Assembly: GCF_000003855.2 (NCBI RefSeq)
Contig: NW_003101677.1
Span: forward strand, 3,371,118 to 3,435,117
Length of the DNA stretch: 64,000 nt
Direction of reading: 5' to 3'
DNA from: Blastomyces gilchristii SLH14081
Lineage: Eukaryota; Ascomycota; Eurotiomycetes; Onygenales; Ajellomycetaceae
Under the pieces are notes generated by a model, which was given only the letters and a program-made list of their open reading frames with translations, was not told the DNA's origin and searched no databases. A program made the position numbers and the translations under genes. Shown piece by piece: positions 24,153 through 35,995 of the stretch (positions are counted from its first letter, which is position 1; each line of letters starts with the position of its first letter).

Positions 24153-24800
24153 TTTCGCGATATTTGTTTGTTGAGTGTGATCGAATATGCGTAGGAGGTA
24201 GACAGTGTGATGTGGCTGTCCCTGGCTGGCTCCGAAGAGATGGAGCTCCTACAATAGGCTCCGGTGCTTGCGAAGCTTGAAACTAGCACGTAACAGAGTA
24301 GGAATCGGGAGAGGGTATGTTCGACGGAGTACTAGATCAGTGGTTAACCAAGTGGAACATGGATGCCGGTGTCTAGGAAGTAAGTCAAGGGCCGATGATG
24401 GTAGCTGTAGCAGCTGTAGTCAAGCGCTGTGATGATGCTCTGTCGCGGTTTTCTGCGCTCTCCCAAAACATGCAGACCAAAGCGCGCTTAGTCATCACGC
24501 CCCTTCATCCAATTCGTTCACTTGTTTCTTGTCTCCGAGCTCTTTCGCCGGCCATTGACTGAGGTTTGCTCCCTCTCTTTCACTTCTTTATCTATCTCCC
24601 TCCATCCCAGCCGCCACGCCCCAACCCCTCTCCACGACCGGCGCTGTTGATTGTTATAGGATGCTGTTGCTTCTGTGCTGCTGACGATATCCGAATACCC
24701 TACTTTACTCTCTTCCCTCTGCACGAAGTACATGCCTTCGAGCTTTGAATCTTTCTCCTCTCACCCGATCATATAGCTATAGGCGAGCGCACTTTTCACC
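24153..24800. promoter_or_regulatory. Shared divergent promoter region of RPN11 and RPD3
   Basis: 648 bp between the two start codons. The RPD3-proximal half (24530-24800) is strongly pyrimidine-rich (CTCTCTTTCAC, CTCCCTCCATC), a feature common upstream of fungal start sites. No specific factor site is claimed. Confidence 0.55.
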
Positions 24801-27075
24801 ATGTCGTCATTTGCACCCCTCGACCTGAGTATCGCCAATGGCCCGGCCGATAAGAAGAGGATTGCGTACTTTTATGATTCCGATGTGGGCAACTATGCAT
24901 ATGTCGCAGGCCATCCCATGAAGCCCCATCGCATCCGGATGGCCCATAGCTTAGTTATGAATTACGGCCTATATAAGAAGATGGAAATTTACGTACGTTT
25001 CTTCTCGTATATGTTAACTTCCGCTATGACATCCAGCCTTTTCTCTAGCTGGGATGCTGCTTCGGCAACTTCGCTAACAAGCTTTTCGGAGTCTTTGTTT
25101 TAATAGCGCGCAAAACCGGCGAACAAGTTCGAAATGACCCAGTTCCATACCGATGAATATATTGACTTCCTCGCAAAAGTTACGCCTGATAACATGGATT
25201 CTTACGCGAAAGAGCAAAGCCGATACAATGTCGGCGACGACTGTCCAGTCTTTGATGGCCTTTTCGAGTTCTGCGGAATTAGCGCTGGAGGAAGCATGGA
25301 GGGCGCTGCACGCCTCAACCGGAACAAATGCGACATCGCAGTCAACTGGGCTGGCGGCCTTCACCACGCGAAAAAGAGCGAAGCAAGTGGTTTCTGTTAC
25401 GTGAACGGTATGTTGCGCAAACCCTGCGATGGGTCCTAATAATGCCTCTGCTTACACACTGATTACGACTTGCTTTAGATATCGTGCTTGGAATTCTCGA
25501 GCTGTTACGTTTCAAACAAAGAGTTCTATATGTCGATATCGATGTGCACCATGGAGATGGAGTGGAAGAAGCTTTTTACACCACCGACAGAGTCATGACA
25601 GTTTCCTTCCATAAATATGGGGAATATTTCCCCGGCACAGGCGAATTACGCGATATCGGCGTCGGTGCGGGCAAACATTACGCCGTTAATTTCCCTCTGC
25701 GAGATGGTATTGATGATATAAGCTATAAGGGAATTTTTGAGCCGGTCATTAAACACGTTATGGAATGGTACCGTCCCGAGGCAGTGGTGCTGCAATGTGG
25801 TGGAGACAGCTTGTCCGGAGACCGTTTGGGTTGCTTTAATTTGAGTATGAGAGGGCATGCAAATTGCGTCAAATACGTGAGGAGCTTTGGCATTCCAACT
25901 ATGATTGTCGGTGGTGGTGGTTACACTATGAGAAATGTGGCTCGAACGTGGTGTTTCGAAACTGGAATTCTAGTGGGTGAACAGTTGGGGACTGAGTTGC
26001 CATATAATGACTACTATGAGGTAAGGCAACCCATACCTTTTGGGGTACTTGCTTGTAGACTTGTAAGCTAATATCACTGCAGTACTTTTCTCCTGACTAC
26101 GAACTTGATGTTCGCCCGTCGAATATGGACAATGCAAATTCAAAAGAGTACCTCGACAAGATTCGAATGCAGGTTATTGAAAACCTCAAGCGCACTGCTT
26201 TCGCCCCGTCTGTTCAGATGACGGACGTCCCAAGAGGGCCTCTACTTGATGGAATGGATGATGAAGCCGATGCCATTCTAGACGATCTCGACGAAGACGA
26301 GAATAAGGATAGGAGGTTTACCAAGCGGCGGTTTGACCAATACATCGAAAAGGAGGGTGAATTAAGTGACAGTGAAGACGAAGAAGAACAAGCTGCGAAC
26401 GGAATCCGTCCGCAGCCTGGTGTTATCAAGCGACGGAACCAGGTCAACTACCGAAATCTTGACGGAGGTGATTCTGGCGCTGACAGTGGCCTGGTTACTC
26501 CTCGGGAAGAGTCATCGTTGCCAGACGAAGACGCTGGCCTTGATGAAAAAATGGAGGATGCCGACGAAGCGGAGCCCGAAGCAGAAGTCGAGATCCAAGA
26601 CAAGGGGACACCATCCCCAGAGGAACCGGCAACGCGATCGGAGTCAAGGATGGATGCAGACGACATATCCACTAGCGAGCGCAACGAAGCCGTTGTTGCG
26701 CCTCCCGCTGCGGATGAAGAGGAGCCGTCAGAGTCAGCACCCCTATCAACTAGCGAATCAATCGTACCGGAAACCACTACCGACATGGACACGATGATGG
26801 AAGATGCGCCGCCAGAAGAACCGACCACTGCTGCCACCAGCACCAAAACAGAGGCGCCAAAAGTACCTAAAGAGGAGCCGCGTAAAGCAACACCACCGAA
26901 ATCACATTCAGCTGAAGCGCTGCCACCAGCTGCGCCTTTTGAGCCCACACAGCCGGAGCCGGCGGGGCCATCAGAAACATCTACACCCGCGGACACTGGA
27001 ACTCCCCCTGTACCAGCTGCTACGAAGGAGGAGCCTCTGAAGCAGGAGGAGAAGGATGATGAACAGCAACTATAA
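24801..27075 (+). CDS. RPD3: Rpd3/RpdA class I histone deacetylase with long acidic C-terminal tail
   Basis: Removes acetyl groups from histone lysines in Sin3-type corepressor complexes in the nucleus. Four exons, 24801-24992, 25107-25407, 25479-26020 and 26083-27075, join in frame to about 675 residues. The deacetylase domain covers roughly 18-330: [21 protein letters not shown] at the start, the catalytic pair H150-H151 in [19 protein letters not shown], metal ligands D186 and H188 in DIDVHHGDG and D274 in [12 protein letters not shown], and Y313 in [14 protein letters not shown]. Nothing catalytic is missing. Residues about 345-675 form a tail rich in Glu, Asp, Pro, Ser and Thr, far longer than in yeast or animals. 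RpdA proteins of filamentous fungi are known to carry such a tail. It shares its upstream region with RPN11. Confidence 0.97.
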
Positions 27076-27821
27076 GTATGAACTGCTGGTGCGTTTACTA
27101 GGACAGATAACATATACACCGTAACGAAACTGGACTTTCGACAAATTCCCCGTTTGTTCTATGCTCCGCATTGACGTAGGCTTAGGCGCTCTGGGCGTCA
27201 AATTGGGAAGGTATTTCTTTTAAATTTATGGTTCCCTTTTGTCTTGCCCTGTATTATTTGTATCTTTGTGTATGGGATGATTTTTCAAAAAGGCGTATCA
27301 GACTTGGAAGTGTGTCCTCCCCATTTTGTTTTGTTTCAATAAATTTCACATCGGCTCTTCGTTTTATCACGTATCAGCAGTCAAACCGACGATATCATGT
27401 TATAATTAAAAAGCCATTTTCAGTTATAATACATTAAATAGCACTAAATTATTATGCACAGATGTTTGAAGCTTCATTATATGCAGTCTAATTTATATCA
27501 TCTTGAATCTTTCCCGTAAAGCTCTACTCAATGTTAATAAATCACTTTAATACGCAACCCTGGAGGTTGATCTCTAATTCCCAAATCATATTAGCGTTAG
27601 GGCAAGTCACGTGTATATCTGACTAATCTTCCCGAACTGCAGCTAATCCGGGCGCTAAGATTTCTAGCCCACACTAAGCGACACAAAATATCGCGAAGCC
27701 TCGAAGTACGGACGACACAACCCAGACGACAAACAGCCGCCCTCGACCGTGTCTGTCGCCAAATTCCCCACCACCTGTTGCTTTTTTGACCGGTTACGCA
27801 CAAACTTCATAATCCAACACC
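27076..27821. other. Intergenic: RPD3 3' side and RPL23 promoter
   Basis: 746 bp. The first 500 bp are AT-rich (3' UTR and spacer) and the last 250 bp, before the ribosomal protein start, are GC-richer. No gene is supported. Open frames at 27597-27858 on the minus strand overlap the RPL23 start and look accidental. Confidence 0.5.
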
Positions 27822-29006
27822 ATGTCGAAAAGAGGGTAAGCTTGAAAGGAACCCCCAATCCAATGTTTTGATCGCTTCTGGTTGTGAGGAGGGGTGGAGG
27901 CAGAAAGGGATGATAAATGTGTGGAAAAAAATAAGGAAACGGATCAGATGAAAGAATAATGTTAGACGAGGATGCAGGGGGTGGATGAAAGCGCGAATTG
28001 ATGGATTTTGAGGTTGAAGCGGGCGGCGCGGGGAGATCTTTAAATGAAGATTGGAAATATTGAATTGGAGAAAACTTTTAACTGACTTTTTCTTTTGCTG
28101 TCTTCTACAGTCGTGGTGGTGCCGCCGGCAACAAGCTAAAGATGACTCTCGGTCTGCCAGTGTACGTTTTGAAACGAAAAACTCCCTCTCTCCCTCCCCA
28201 GTTCCCACCCCAGGAACCTACCTATAAAATATGTCACCACATGCCCAACAAAGCCCTCATCGAACCATTAAAACAAACCAAACGCATGCGGACGGGAAGA
28301 AAATGCAAAATACGAGGCGAAGATTCCATGCTGACAAAGGTTTTCAACACAGCGGCGCCGTGATGAACTGCTGCGATAACTCCGGTGCGCGAAACATCTA
28401 CGTCATCTCTGTCAAGGGCATTGGAGCCCGTCTCAACCGTCTCCCCGCCGCGGGTGTTGGCGACATGGTCATGGCTACCGTCAAGAAGGGTAAGCCCGAG
28501 CTGAGGAAGAAAGTCATGCCTGCTGTTGTTGTAAGACAGAGCAAGCCGTGGCGACGGGCGGATGGCATTTATCTGTACTTTGAGGATAATGCTGGTGTGG
28601 TGAGTGATCTTATACTTGTATTACCTTCCCTTATTTTTCACTTTCTGGTCCCTGGTCCTTTTGTCAGGGTTGGGAAAACGGATTGCGCTGCGATGGAGTC
28701 TTTTCCCACGTGGTCGAGTTACCATACTTCAAATTGAATGGTTCCTTGAGGAGCAGGAATTCGGGAAGATGAAAATGTGATACCATCATGTCTGGAAGAC
28801 CTCTTAATACTAACATATATAATTTCCGCAGATCGTCAACGCAAAGGGTGAAATGAAGGGCTCAGCCATCACCGGTCCCATAGGAAAGGAAGCTACAGAC
28901 CTGTGGCCGGTATGCAACAATAACCACGCCTCGGTTTCCATATGTGAGATAACATACTAACATTTTATCACAGCGTATCGCAGCCAACTCCGGTGTCGTG
29001 GTGTAG
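27822..29006 (+). CDS. RPL23: 60S ribosomal protein uL14 (L23)
   Basis: A large-subunit protein near the interface with the small subunit. Five exons: 27822-27835, 28111-28161, 28353-28599, 28832-28909 and 28974-29006. They splice in frame through GT-AG introns of 275, 191, 232 and 64 bp to 140 residues, exactly the family length. The N-terminus reads [20 protein letters not shown]. Core signatures are [59 protein letters not shown] and [19 protein letters not shown]. It ends [10 protein letters not shown]. Most of the first 530 bp is intron, common for fungal ribosomal protein genes. The tiny first exon holds only four full codons; the start is fixed by the conserved MSKRG. Confidence 0.97.
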
Positions 29007-29822
29007 AATGGTTGAGGGGATGTGGTAATTTAGAAAATGAAAGCAAATCTTTCTACCTACAAGGCGTTTTTTATGCGATACGCAAAACTTGTTTAACCAA
29101 ATGTCATCATTTTCTTTTGTCCTTCCGCTTTCCCACTTTCTTGGTGTTTTTCCCCCTACTGAACATTTTCTTTTCTTTCCTCCATATCTCCCCTCCCGCT
29201 TTTCCATGTGTGCACGTAGTGTATGTCCCACCCACCCGTACCGTCCGATACAATCCCTCCGTAGGAGAAATCGAACAAGCAGAGCCAGTCAATGAAACGA
29301 CGATAACACAATGAAGACGAATTCTTAGATAGGAATACCCTGGTGCGAGAAAGTATATGAAAGAGTTATAGGAGAAATGAAGAAAAGAACAGCAGTAACA
29401 ACTAGAGCAACGCGGGATCTTTGAGAAATGATCCCTTTGAAACCCATCCGAGAGAACTCAGAGAGATTGTGTAGCCCGCATTTGCCTCCTAGATTGCGAT
29501 ATATTCTGTTTATTTCGACCCGTAGACAAAGCCACAGATATTGTTCGTTTATATGATCCGCTTTACAGCACAAGCCAGATTAGATGTAATATTATTAGCA
29601 AGAGATAATTTCACAGAGGGTAATACCCTGTATACTTCCATACTCCTAAAACGCATAGGTGAATAAAAGCAAGAAAATAAACCCGGCATATTGTACATAC
29701 ATATAGAGGTAAAGAATTAAGGTCCACCGCTGATTAGAAAACAAGCTGCAAATGCTCCTTCGGATGCTAAACTGGAAAACGGACAGGGTATAAGTAGCTA
29801 TTAGGTCCACAAAGAAAGGAGA

Positions 29823-29854
<32 letters not shown>

Positions 29855-30016
29855 CCTCTACCTTGAGAAAGCATGGGTCCAGTCCTTAAAATTCAGTAAC
29901 CCAGTTCTTCATTTATCATTTGAATCCCCTTCTCCATCCTCAGTGGAATCCTCACGTGGTGGAGCTCTTCACATCTTGGGGACCCTTTTTAAGTCATCCG
30001 CTTTATTACCAATCAC
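29007..30016. other. Convergent intergenic region with a 25-A plus 8-G homopolymer
   Basis: 1,010 bp between the 3' ends of RPL23 (+) and the phosphoesterase gene (-), so it should contain two 3' UTRs. A run of 25 A at 29822-29846 is followed directly by 8 G at 29847-29854. No other structure is seen. Confidence 0.6.
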
Positions 30017-31837
30017 TTAGCCCTTATTCCCCTTTGCTCTCGATTCGACAGCTGCCTCACTTGCTGGGCCACCAAACAACCGGGCCCAGACACTGGACGA
30101 TGCAGAAACCACAAGGAGAACGGCCGTGACTATCGCAAGAATATGGGTAGCCCACCAGATATGTTGCACGCCCAAACGGCACGTGGAAATCTCATATTTC
30201 CATTCCTGCACGGAAGGATCAGAGTCGAACCACAGGGAGAGGAAGCCCGCATTGCCGCCATACGCCCCCATCATCGAGCGGAGAGTAACTTCTCTAATAT
30301 TGGGCGTACCATCTGGGAACGGCAATGACAGCGAGGAGTGAGCGGAGCCGCTTCTAGGATATCTCGTCGCAGCCCACGACCAACCGGGGACCTTGTCCCC
30401 TTCCGGATCATCACCCGGTGTCACAGATCGATTGGCATAGTGTAGAACGTCACACCCGACATGGTCATGGCCGGTTAACACAAGACCCTTCCGGCCCATC
30501 CCCCCCGCCGCAGCATGCAGGTCCCCACTCATACCAAACAACCCTTGAAGGATCCCATGATGGCTAGCATGTTCGCTGAGATGATTTTGCTCGCGCAAAC
30601 CCCCAGCTTTAAACCTTGGTGGCCGATCCTCTGTCGCACGCGGATCGTCTTGGTCATAGAAGCGGAAAAATGGAGCATCGATACATACCCCTTCGCGCTT
30701 ATGGAGCGGAAGATGGGTTAGGAGTAGTGTGAACGCGCTCCGGTCCCCGACCGGGTGGGATCGTCGCTGGATCACGTCGTTGATGAAATCGTATGTGTGT
30801 TTTTGAATCGATGGGTAAAAGGCCGGGGTATCCAATAAGAGGCTGTTGAGTACAATAACGTGTATTGAGGGGGTAGTAGTGCTGGATGATCCCCCAACCA
30901 CCGGTTTCGTGGGAATAGTTGTAAGGCCTGTACCGTTAGGTGTAGTCGTAAAGTTATCCCGGGCAGCACGATACTGAAATCGCATATCCCAATTAGCCCG
31001 TCCAAAGGCTTTATCGAAACGTTCCATGCGAGCGTCGGTGATATCACCCGCGTACCCAACATCGTGGTTCCCAGCAACATTAATAATGCGATTCTCCCAC
31101 GGTCCACCAGAGGGAGCGGATCCATCGTCACCCTGCACATCCAATACTAAATCTTCGACCACCTTCACATCCTTCCCATGCACATCCTCACGGCCCGTGA
31201 TGGTTATCTCATCATCAACCCTAACCCCCCCGCGAAAAACGCGATTCCAATACCTCCACGCGCGCCATTCAAATTCCCCATCCGTCACCCATTGGCTCCC
31301 GATCAGATCTCCCAACACAGTAACATGCGTCGGTTTCGACCACCAATGCAAGGACCGGTATATATGTGCTAGGTAGAAGTCATTGCCGAAGAGGTCTATC
31401 CGCTTGCGCATCGCTCTGAGCGAACGGGGGATATCGAGGAGCAGCGTATCGCGGACGCTCTGCTGGGTCGCGAACAGGGCGCCAGGCCAAGTCTCCGCAG
31501 ATATCATCGCGTCCCAGTGGTTGGCGAGGCACTTTAGAAGGCGGTTGTTCGGGTTTGGTAGGGAGGAATCGCCTTCTAACTGGGGGTCGGCGAGGACAAG
31601 GAGGCGGAAAGGGGCTCTCGGGGTATACTGGGATGTGTCGAGGTGAGGGACATCGACATGCTGGCGGAGGGTATTTAGGATTGGAGGCAGGGAATGAAGG
31701 TTGCTAGACGCGCTCGAGGCTGTTGGGGGAAAATTGCAGCCATGGAATATCGGGTATAGGTATAGATAGACTATTAATGTTGTTGAGATTGGGAGGAGAA
31801 TGGGGAGAAGTCGGCGGAGGGTCATTGGGAGGGACAT
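30017..31837 (-). CDS. Ted1/Cdc1-like calcineurin-type metallophosphoesterase, ER membrane
   Basis: An intronless 606-residue protein of the Cdc1/Ted1/MPPE1 (PGAP5) group, which remodels GPI anchors in the early secretory pathway. Residues 8-30 form an N-terminal membrane segment (LRRLLPILLPISTTLIVYLY). Dimetal motifs appear in order: VLADPQLEGD (D84, Q86), VTVLGDLIGSQ (176-177), VAGNHDVGY (256-259), LLLTHLPLHKREG (about residue 374) and LTGHDHVGCDVLHY (about 467). A second hydrophobic segment, THILAIVTAVLLVVSAS, lies near the C-terminus. DPQ in place of DxH is typical of the Ted1 branch. Ted1 is the more likely counterpart than Cdc1 by motif form, but I cannot separate them by eye, so no symbol is given. 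The whole frame is open, with the stop at 30017. Confidence 0.88.
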   Translation of the reverse strand: MSLPMTLRRLLPILLPISTTLIVYLYLYPIFHGCNFPPTASSASSNLHSLPPILNTLRQHVDVPHLDTSQYTPRAPFRLLVLADPQLEGDSSLPNPNNRLLKCLANHWDAMISAETWPGALFATQQSVRDTLLLDIPRSLRAMRKRIDLFGNDFYLAHIYRSLHWWSKPTHVTVLGDLIGSQWVTDGEFEWRAWRYWNRVFRGGVRVDDEITITGREDVHGKDVKVVEDLVLDVQGDDGSAPSGGPWENRIINVAGNHDVGYAGDITDARMERFDKAFGRANWDMRFQYRAARDNFTTTPNGTGLTTIPTKPVVGGSSSTTTPSIHVIVLNSLLLDTPAFYPSIQKHTYDFINDVIQRRSHPVGDRSAFTLLLTHLPLHKREGVCIDAPFFRFYDQDDPRATEDRPPRFKAGGLREQNHLSEHASHHGILQGLFGMSGDLHAAAGGMGRKGLVLTGHDHVGCDVLHYANRSVTPGDDPEGDKVPGWSWAATRYPRSGSAHSSLSLPFPDGTPNIREVTLRSMMGAYGGNAGFLSLWFDSDPSVQEWKYEISTCRLGVQHIWWATHILAIVTAVLLVVSASSSVWARLFGGPASEAAVESRAKGNKG

Positions 31838-32796
31838 AGAGATGCGCGCATTTGGAGCGTTTTAATTTATCTCTTCTCTTTCTTCGTCAAGTCAGTTGCT
31901 ACCAGCAGTCGAGGCTTATATAAAAAATAAGTATGAGGTAGAAACAAAGGTCTTTACACTATCAGGATTAAAAAAAAGGGGGGATGGGGGGGAAGGAAAT
32001 TTTGTTGCTCATGCGGCTTTTACATAAAATTCTTTGGGGACGAAGATAAAATTTAGCTTCGTCGCCCCTCAGCACCTTTCCTGCTGTGACTGGGTCGCAC
32101 TGTATCACCTCAATATCCAATAATTACTATGCGTAAGGCATGTCAATTTTGAAAAGCGTTCATCCTAACAATTGAACGATTTAAGGAGATAGATGATTAT
32201 TTGACACCATTAAATATACGAAGCGGCTAGATTTAAAAGCGAGCATTTCGCTAATACGAAGTCTGATTACAACTTTAATATTTAAGATACATAGCGTAAC
32301 AAGCCTCAAGGCAGATTTTTTTTTTTTTTTCGTGAATTTAAAAGGAAAGGGATCAATTAATCAGTTAATTATAAGAGGTTAATGAAGAATAAAGAAAACC
32401 ACAGTAAAAATGAGGCAAAGTCTTCACCATACTTGAAAAGTAAGTGCCGTTGTTAAGTAAAGCTTGCCGACTCATATGTCCTTCCCATGTGTTCATATCG
32501 AGGGGGGAAGAAAGTTTAAATGAAGGGTATATCTCATAGCCGCCATGTGCTGTAAACTCCAGTTAAGAAAAAGTGGAAGGAAAGGGAAATTTGAGGGAAA
32601 AAGGGAAAGAAAGTTTGGAACAGATGTTGAAGGGCAGTGGGAAACAAAAGGCGAGCGTTGTGCTTGCGTAGACAATTATACAAACATAACGGTGAAAAAG
32701 GAAAATAAATTCAACCATTATAAAAATAAGGTCTCCCCACGCACATACTTATTTGGATAGATATACGAAGCGCTAAGACGAAATCAGCTATCACCA
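31838..32796. other. Intergenic: phosphoesterase promoter and Boi-like gene 3' side
   Basis: 959 bp between two minus-strand genes, largely AT-rich and with short homopolymers (for example about 14 T near 32315). Nothing else is recognisable. Open frames at 32493-32760 oppose each other on both strands and are not supported. Confidence 0.5.
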
Positions 32797-35700
32797 TTAC
32801 GAAGCAGGTTCTTGGGTTGAGTTTAGAATCGACTCAGCAATCAAGTCAGAGGAGCCAATAACCCCTGCTTCGAGTATCTTCAACTCTGAGTTAGCTTTGT
32901 TACTGCCCATGTCTTCCCCCGGCGATTCAATAATATTCAATCCTCCAGTGACCTGTCCGTCGGTCGCTTTGGCGTTGTTCTCAGGCGAAGACGAAGAAGC
33001 CTTCTTCTCCTTGACTCCAGGACCCATGAGAGCGGGAGGACGCTGATTGGAAGCACGAGCTTGCTTCAAACTGATTGTCTTCTGCTTATTCGTGGTCGTA
33101 ACTGGGAGGTTTAGATCCCTCTCTATCGTAGCTTTCATGAGTGCTGCCATCCACAAACGCCCCTGCTGGATGTTGTCGACTTGGAAGAAGTGGACGGAGG
33201 GCTTTGTAAACTGAACCGCCCGTGGTAACCCGGCCTTTGGTGGAACGAGTTTGAATATGAATGGCGCATCGCCGGAAGACGACTTGGACATATTTGATAC
33301 CGAATCTGCATCGGCGGAAGGATTCCCGTTATTCCAATTACTTGGAGACGTTGGAGACGCTGTTGCGCCGGTGAGTGTGGCATGAAGTGCCGTGATCGTG
33401 TCTTGGTCAGCACGGAATACACGATGTGAGGAGATATCGATTAGTCCACGTTCCTCTGTATCGTCCTCTGAATAATAATATGAAAGTCTGCGACCACGAA
33501 GAACGAAAAGTCGCGGTTTCCATGTAGTCATTAGATTGGAGGATTTCTTCTTCATCCAGCCAGAGTAGTCGCATCCAATCATTTGTTCTTGTGGAGTTTT
33601 CTTTTCTAAACCTCGCATGTATGCACTGGTATCTTTCTTTGATTTTGAGCGCGCATTGGAAGCCTTTGGCATTGCCACTAATGCAAATGCTCCTTCAACG
33701 GTTTTCGTAGAACTATCTATGCTTTCTATTTCGAAGCTTTTGGATGTACCAGAAGGTGTAGTAGAGTTTGTCCTAGTGGGGGACTTCTGTGAGTCCTTTG
33801 ACGCAGATGCTGAAGAGGGGGATGATGAAGCCATTGCTCTCTCGTTACCAGTGACGGCATCTGAAACAGCGCGTAAGCCTATGGCACGACGAACTCTAGG
33901 AGCAACGTTTTTGAGATGTGACGATGGTAAGGGGGAGGAGCGCCCAGAACTTTCTCCATCCCCCTTTGAATGAAGGGGGGATAGTGCAGAAAATATTCCA
34001 TTACTGGGGCTTGTGTTTTTCTCTTCCAAATTCGTTACAGTAGGAGCATGGGTGTTGTCTCCAAACGATTGCTTGGAGAAGACGCTGTGGTCACCGAGCT
34101 TCCCGTTTAACGAACTATTTTGGTTAACTTTGTTTGAGAAATGCGGCACGAAATCCCGGATGGAGTCTGCGCTACCAAATCGCGAGTGCCGTTTAACGCG
34201 GGCTTGCTTCGAATCTTCTGCAGTGCTAGATTTCCTTGAATGGCTAAAGCTTCGGCCTGTAGAATCCCGCTTTGTAAGCAATTTCCGAGACTTCCGGGCA
34301 TCTATTTCACCTCCTGAGAAATATCCTCTATCCAAATCCGCTGAGTCCACAATGAGAGAGGAATCGAAATCGGGATTGGCAAAGCCGGCTAGCCCCCGCT
34401 GGCGAATTGACTCTGCGGGGGAACCAACCAAGTTCTCAGGCCGATTGTTCACAGCCTGGGATCCTGTTGCCAGGGTCCAGCCCCTGTCAAACGAAGCTTT
34501 TTTACCTCGGGGAGCACCGTGTGCTGACCTAGTTCTCTGGTTAGGAGATCCTGGAGAGCCTTCCATTGATGAATGGGAGCGAGAATAGTTTATCTGGCGG
34601 ATAGATGCTGCTGATGGTCTTGAGGAACTATCTAGGCCAGAGGTTTGATTCAGGGGTGAAACTGGGGAAGCGTTGCTGCTCAGAGTCGAAGACATAGAAG
34701 CTGTTATCCCTGAATAATGTTTTCCAGACGCACTTCTCGATTGTCGTGCACTGCGGCTTGGGCTTTCGGTAAAATTAGGGATCCTGGGAAGGAACGAGCC
34801 TCCAGATCGACTCTGAGATCGGTCGTACTCCCCAGAAGAGCGATCTCTACCCGAGAAGGTAGATGAGGATTGTCGCAGCTGCCTAATCCCTTTGATCTCC
34901 TCCTGGAAGGTCTTGATTATATGCCAACTCTTCAACCGCTTTCCCATAACCCCAAAGTTAAACTCCTTCATATAGATGAATTCTTGGTCCATCTCAAGCA
35001 AAACATCTCCGGTGATTTCCTGCTCCTCAAAAATTTCGCAATGTTTTGGATCCATACCAAGCCCTTGAAGATGTCGAGCAGTCTGGTGATGGTCCCAACC
35101 CCTTACAGTGTATTCGTTCAAAGTGACTCCCTCTTCTTCTTCAGTTTCCGCTCCAGGGATGTACGACAGTCTATGGTCTCGATGGCTGCTGTATTCGCTG
35201 CCAGAATCATTTGGATTCCTCGGGTCCTGTGCAACAACACTATGGCGTGGGGTGCTGAAATTCGTGATATGTTCATCGATAACGCTCAAGGTTTGATTTA
35301 TCACAGCACTATCATCTCCATTTCCACGAGACATAGTCTTGCTGATAGTTCTTTGCACGGCCTGTGGCAGGGGAGTTGAAGAGGGGAGGTGCGACATGCT
35401 AGGGCCCTGTTGTTGCCCGGGTCGTGTTGGGGCATCACTTTCAGTAGTTTCAGTAGTCGGGGGTCCAAAATCGGCGCCACTAACTTGGCGTGATGCCTGC
35501 GGAGTTGTATCCTCGTTTGACGTTGGCGACGCGGGGCCTGAAATAGCTCCCAGGGCTGTATGCGATGCCGACGGCTCACTATTTCTGCGAGGCTTCGACC
35601 CAATAGTAGAATTTGACGCTGTGCCCCCATGCTGACGAACCCCTATCTTTGGGATGCTTGTTGTATAAACTATGACATCACCTTATCAGCTATGACCATG

Positions 35701-35995
35701 CATCGTAGGCAAAACGAAAGGGTCCTTACCACCAGGAAAAAGGCCAGTTCTATTCTCGGCCACATGCTTCCCCAAATACCAGCCATCCCCAAAACCTTCA
35801 TCCAGCTCGAGCAACTCAACCTTGTCTCCCCGGCGAAGGGTCAGTTCGTCCGTGCCCCGAGCTATAAAGTCATCTATCGCGCATGGTGATATCAGATCCC
35901 GCAAACGCAACTGAGCAAAACGGTATATACTCACGGACAACTATTAAAATATCACCCGGGCACACACCCTGTGGAAGTTCTGGTGTATGAGGCAT
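32797..35995 (-). CDS. Boi/Pob1-like polarity scaffold with SH3, SAM and PH domains
   Basis: Boi1/Boi2 in budding yeast and Pob1 in fission yeast link Cdc42, formins and exocytosis at growth sites. Three exons, 35995-35935, 35873-35730 and 35669-32797, join in frame to about 1,025 residues. The start MPHTPELPQGVCPGDILIVV is chosen because only that small exon restores a full SH3 domain (about 18-75) with HDFIARGTDELTLRRGDKVE and GDGWYLGKHVAENRTGLFPG. A SAM domain at about 258-325 has WDHHQTARHLQGLGM and ITGDVLLEMDQEF. A Ser-rich linker follows. A PH domain at about 767-920 has YSGWMKKKSSNLMTTWKPRL and QQGRLWMAALMKATIERDL. The SH3-SAM-PH order matches the Boi family. The exon borders were read by eye; the first is the least certain. 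Confidence 0.9.

Noticed and set aside
26448..27119. 223-codon minus-strand open frame over the RPD3 tail
   Set aside because: Shadow of the GC-rich, repetitive Glu/Pro codons of RPD3. No independent support.
33617..35379. Plus-strand open frames opposite the Boi-like gene
   Set aside because: They run antisense to a gene with recognisable SH3, SAM and PH domains and show no similarity to known proteins.
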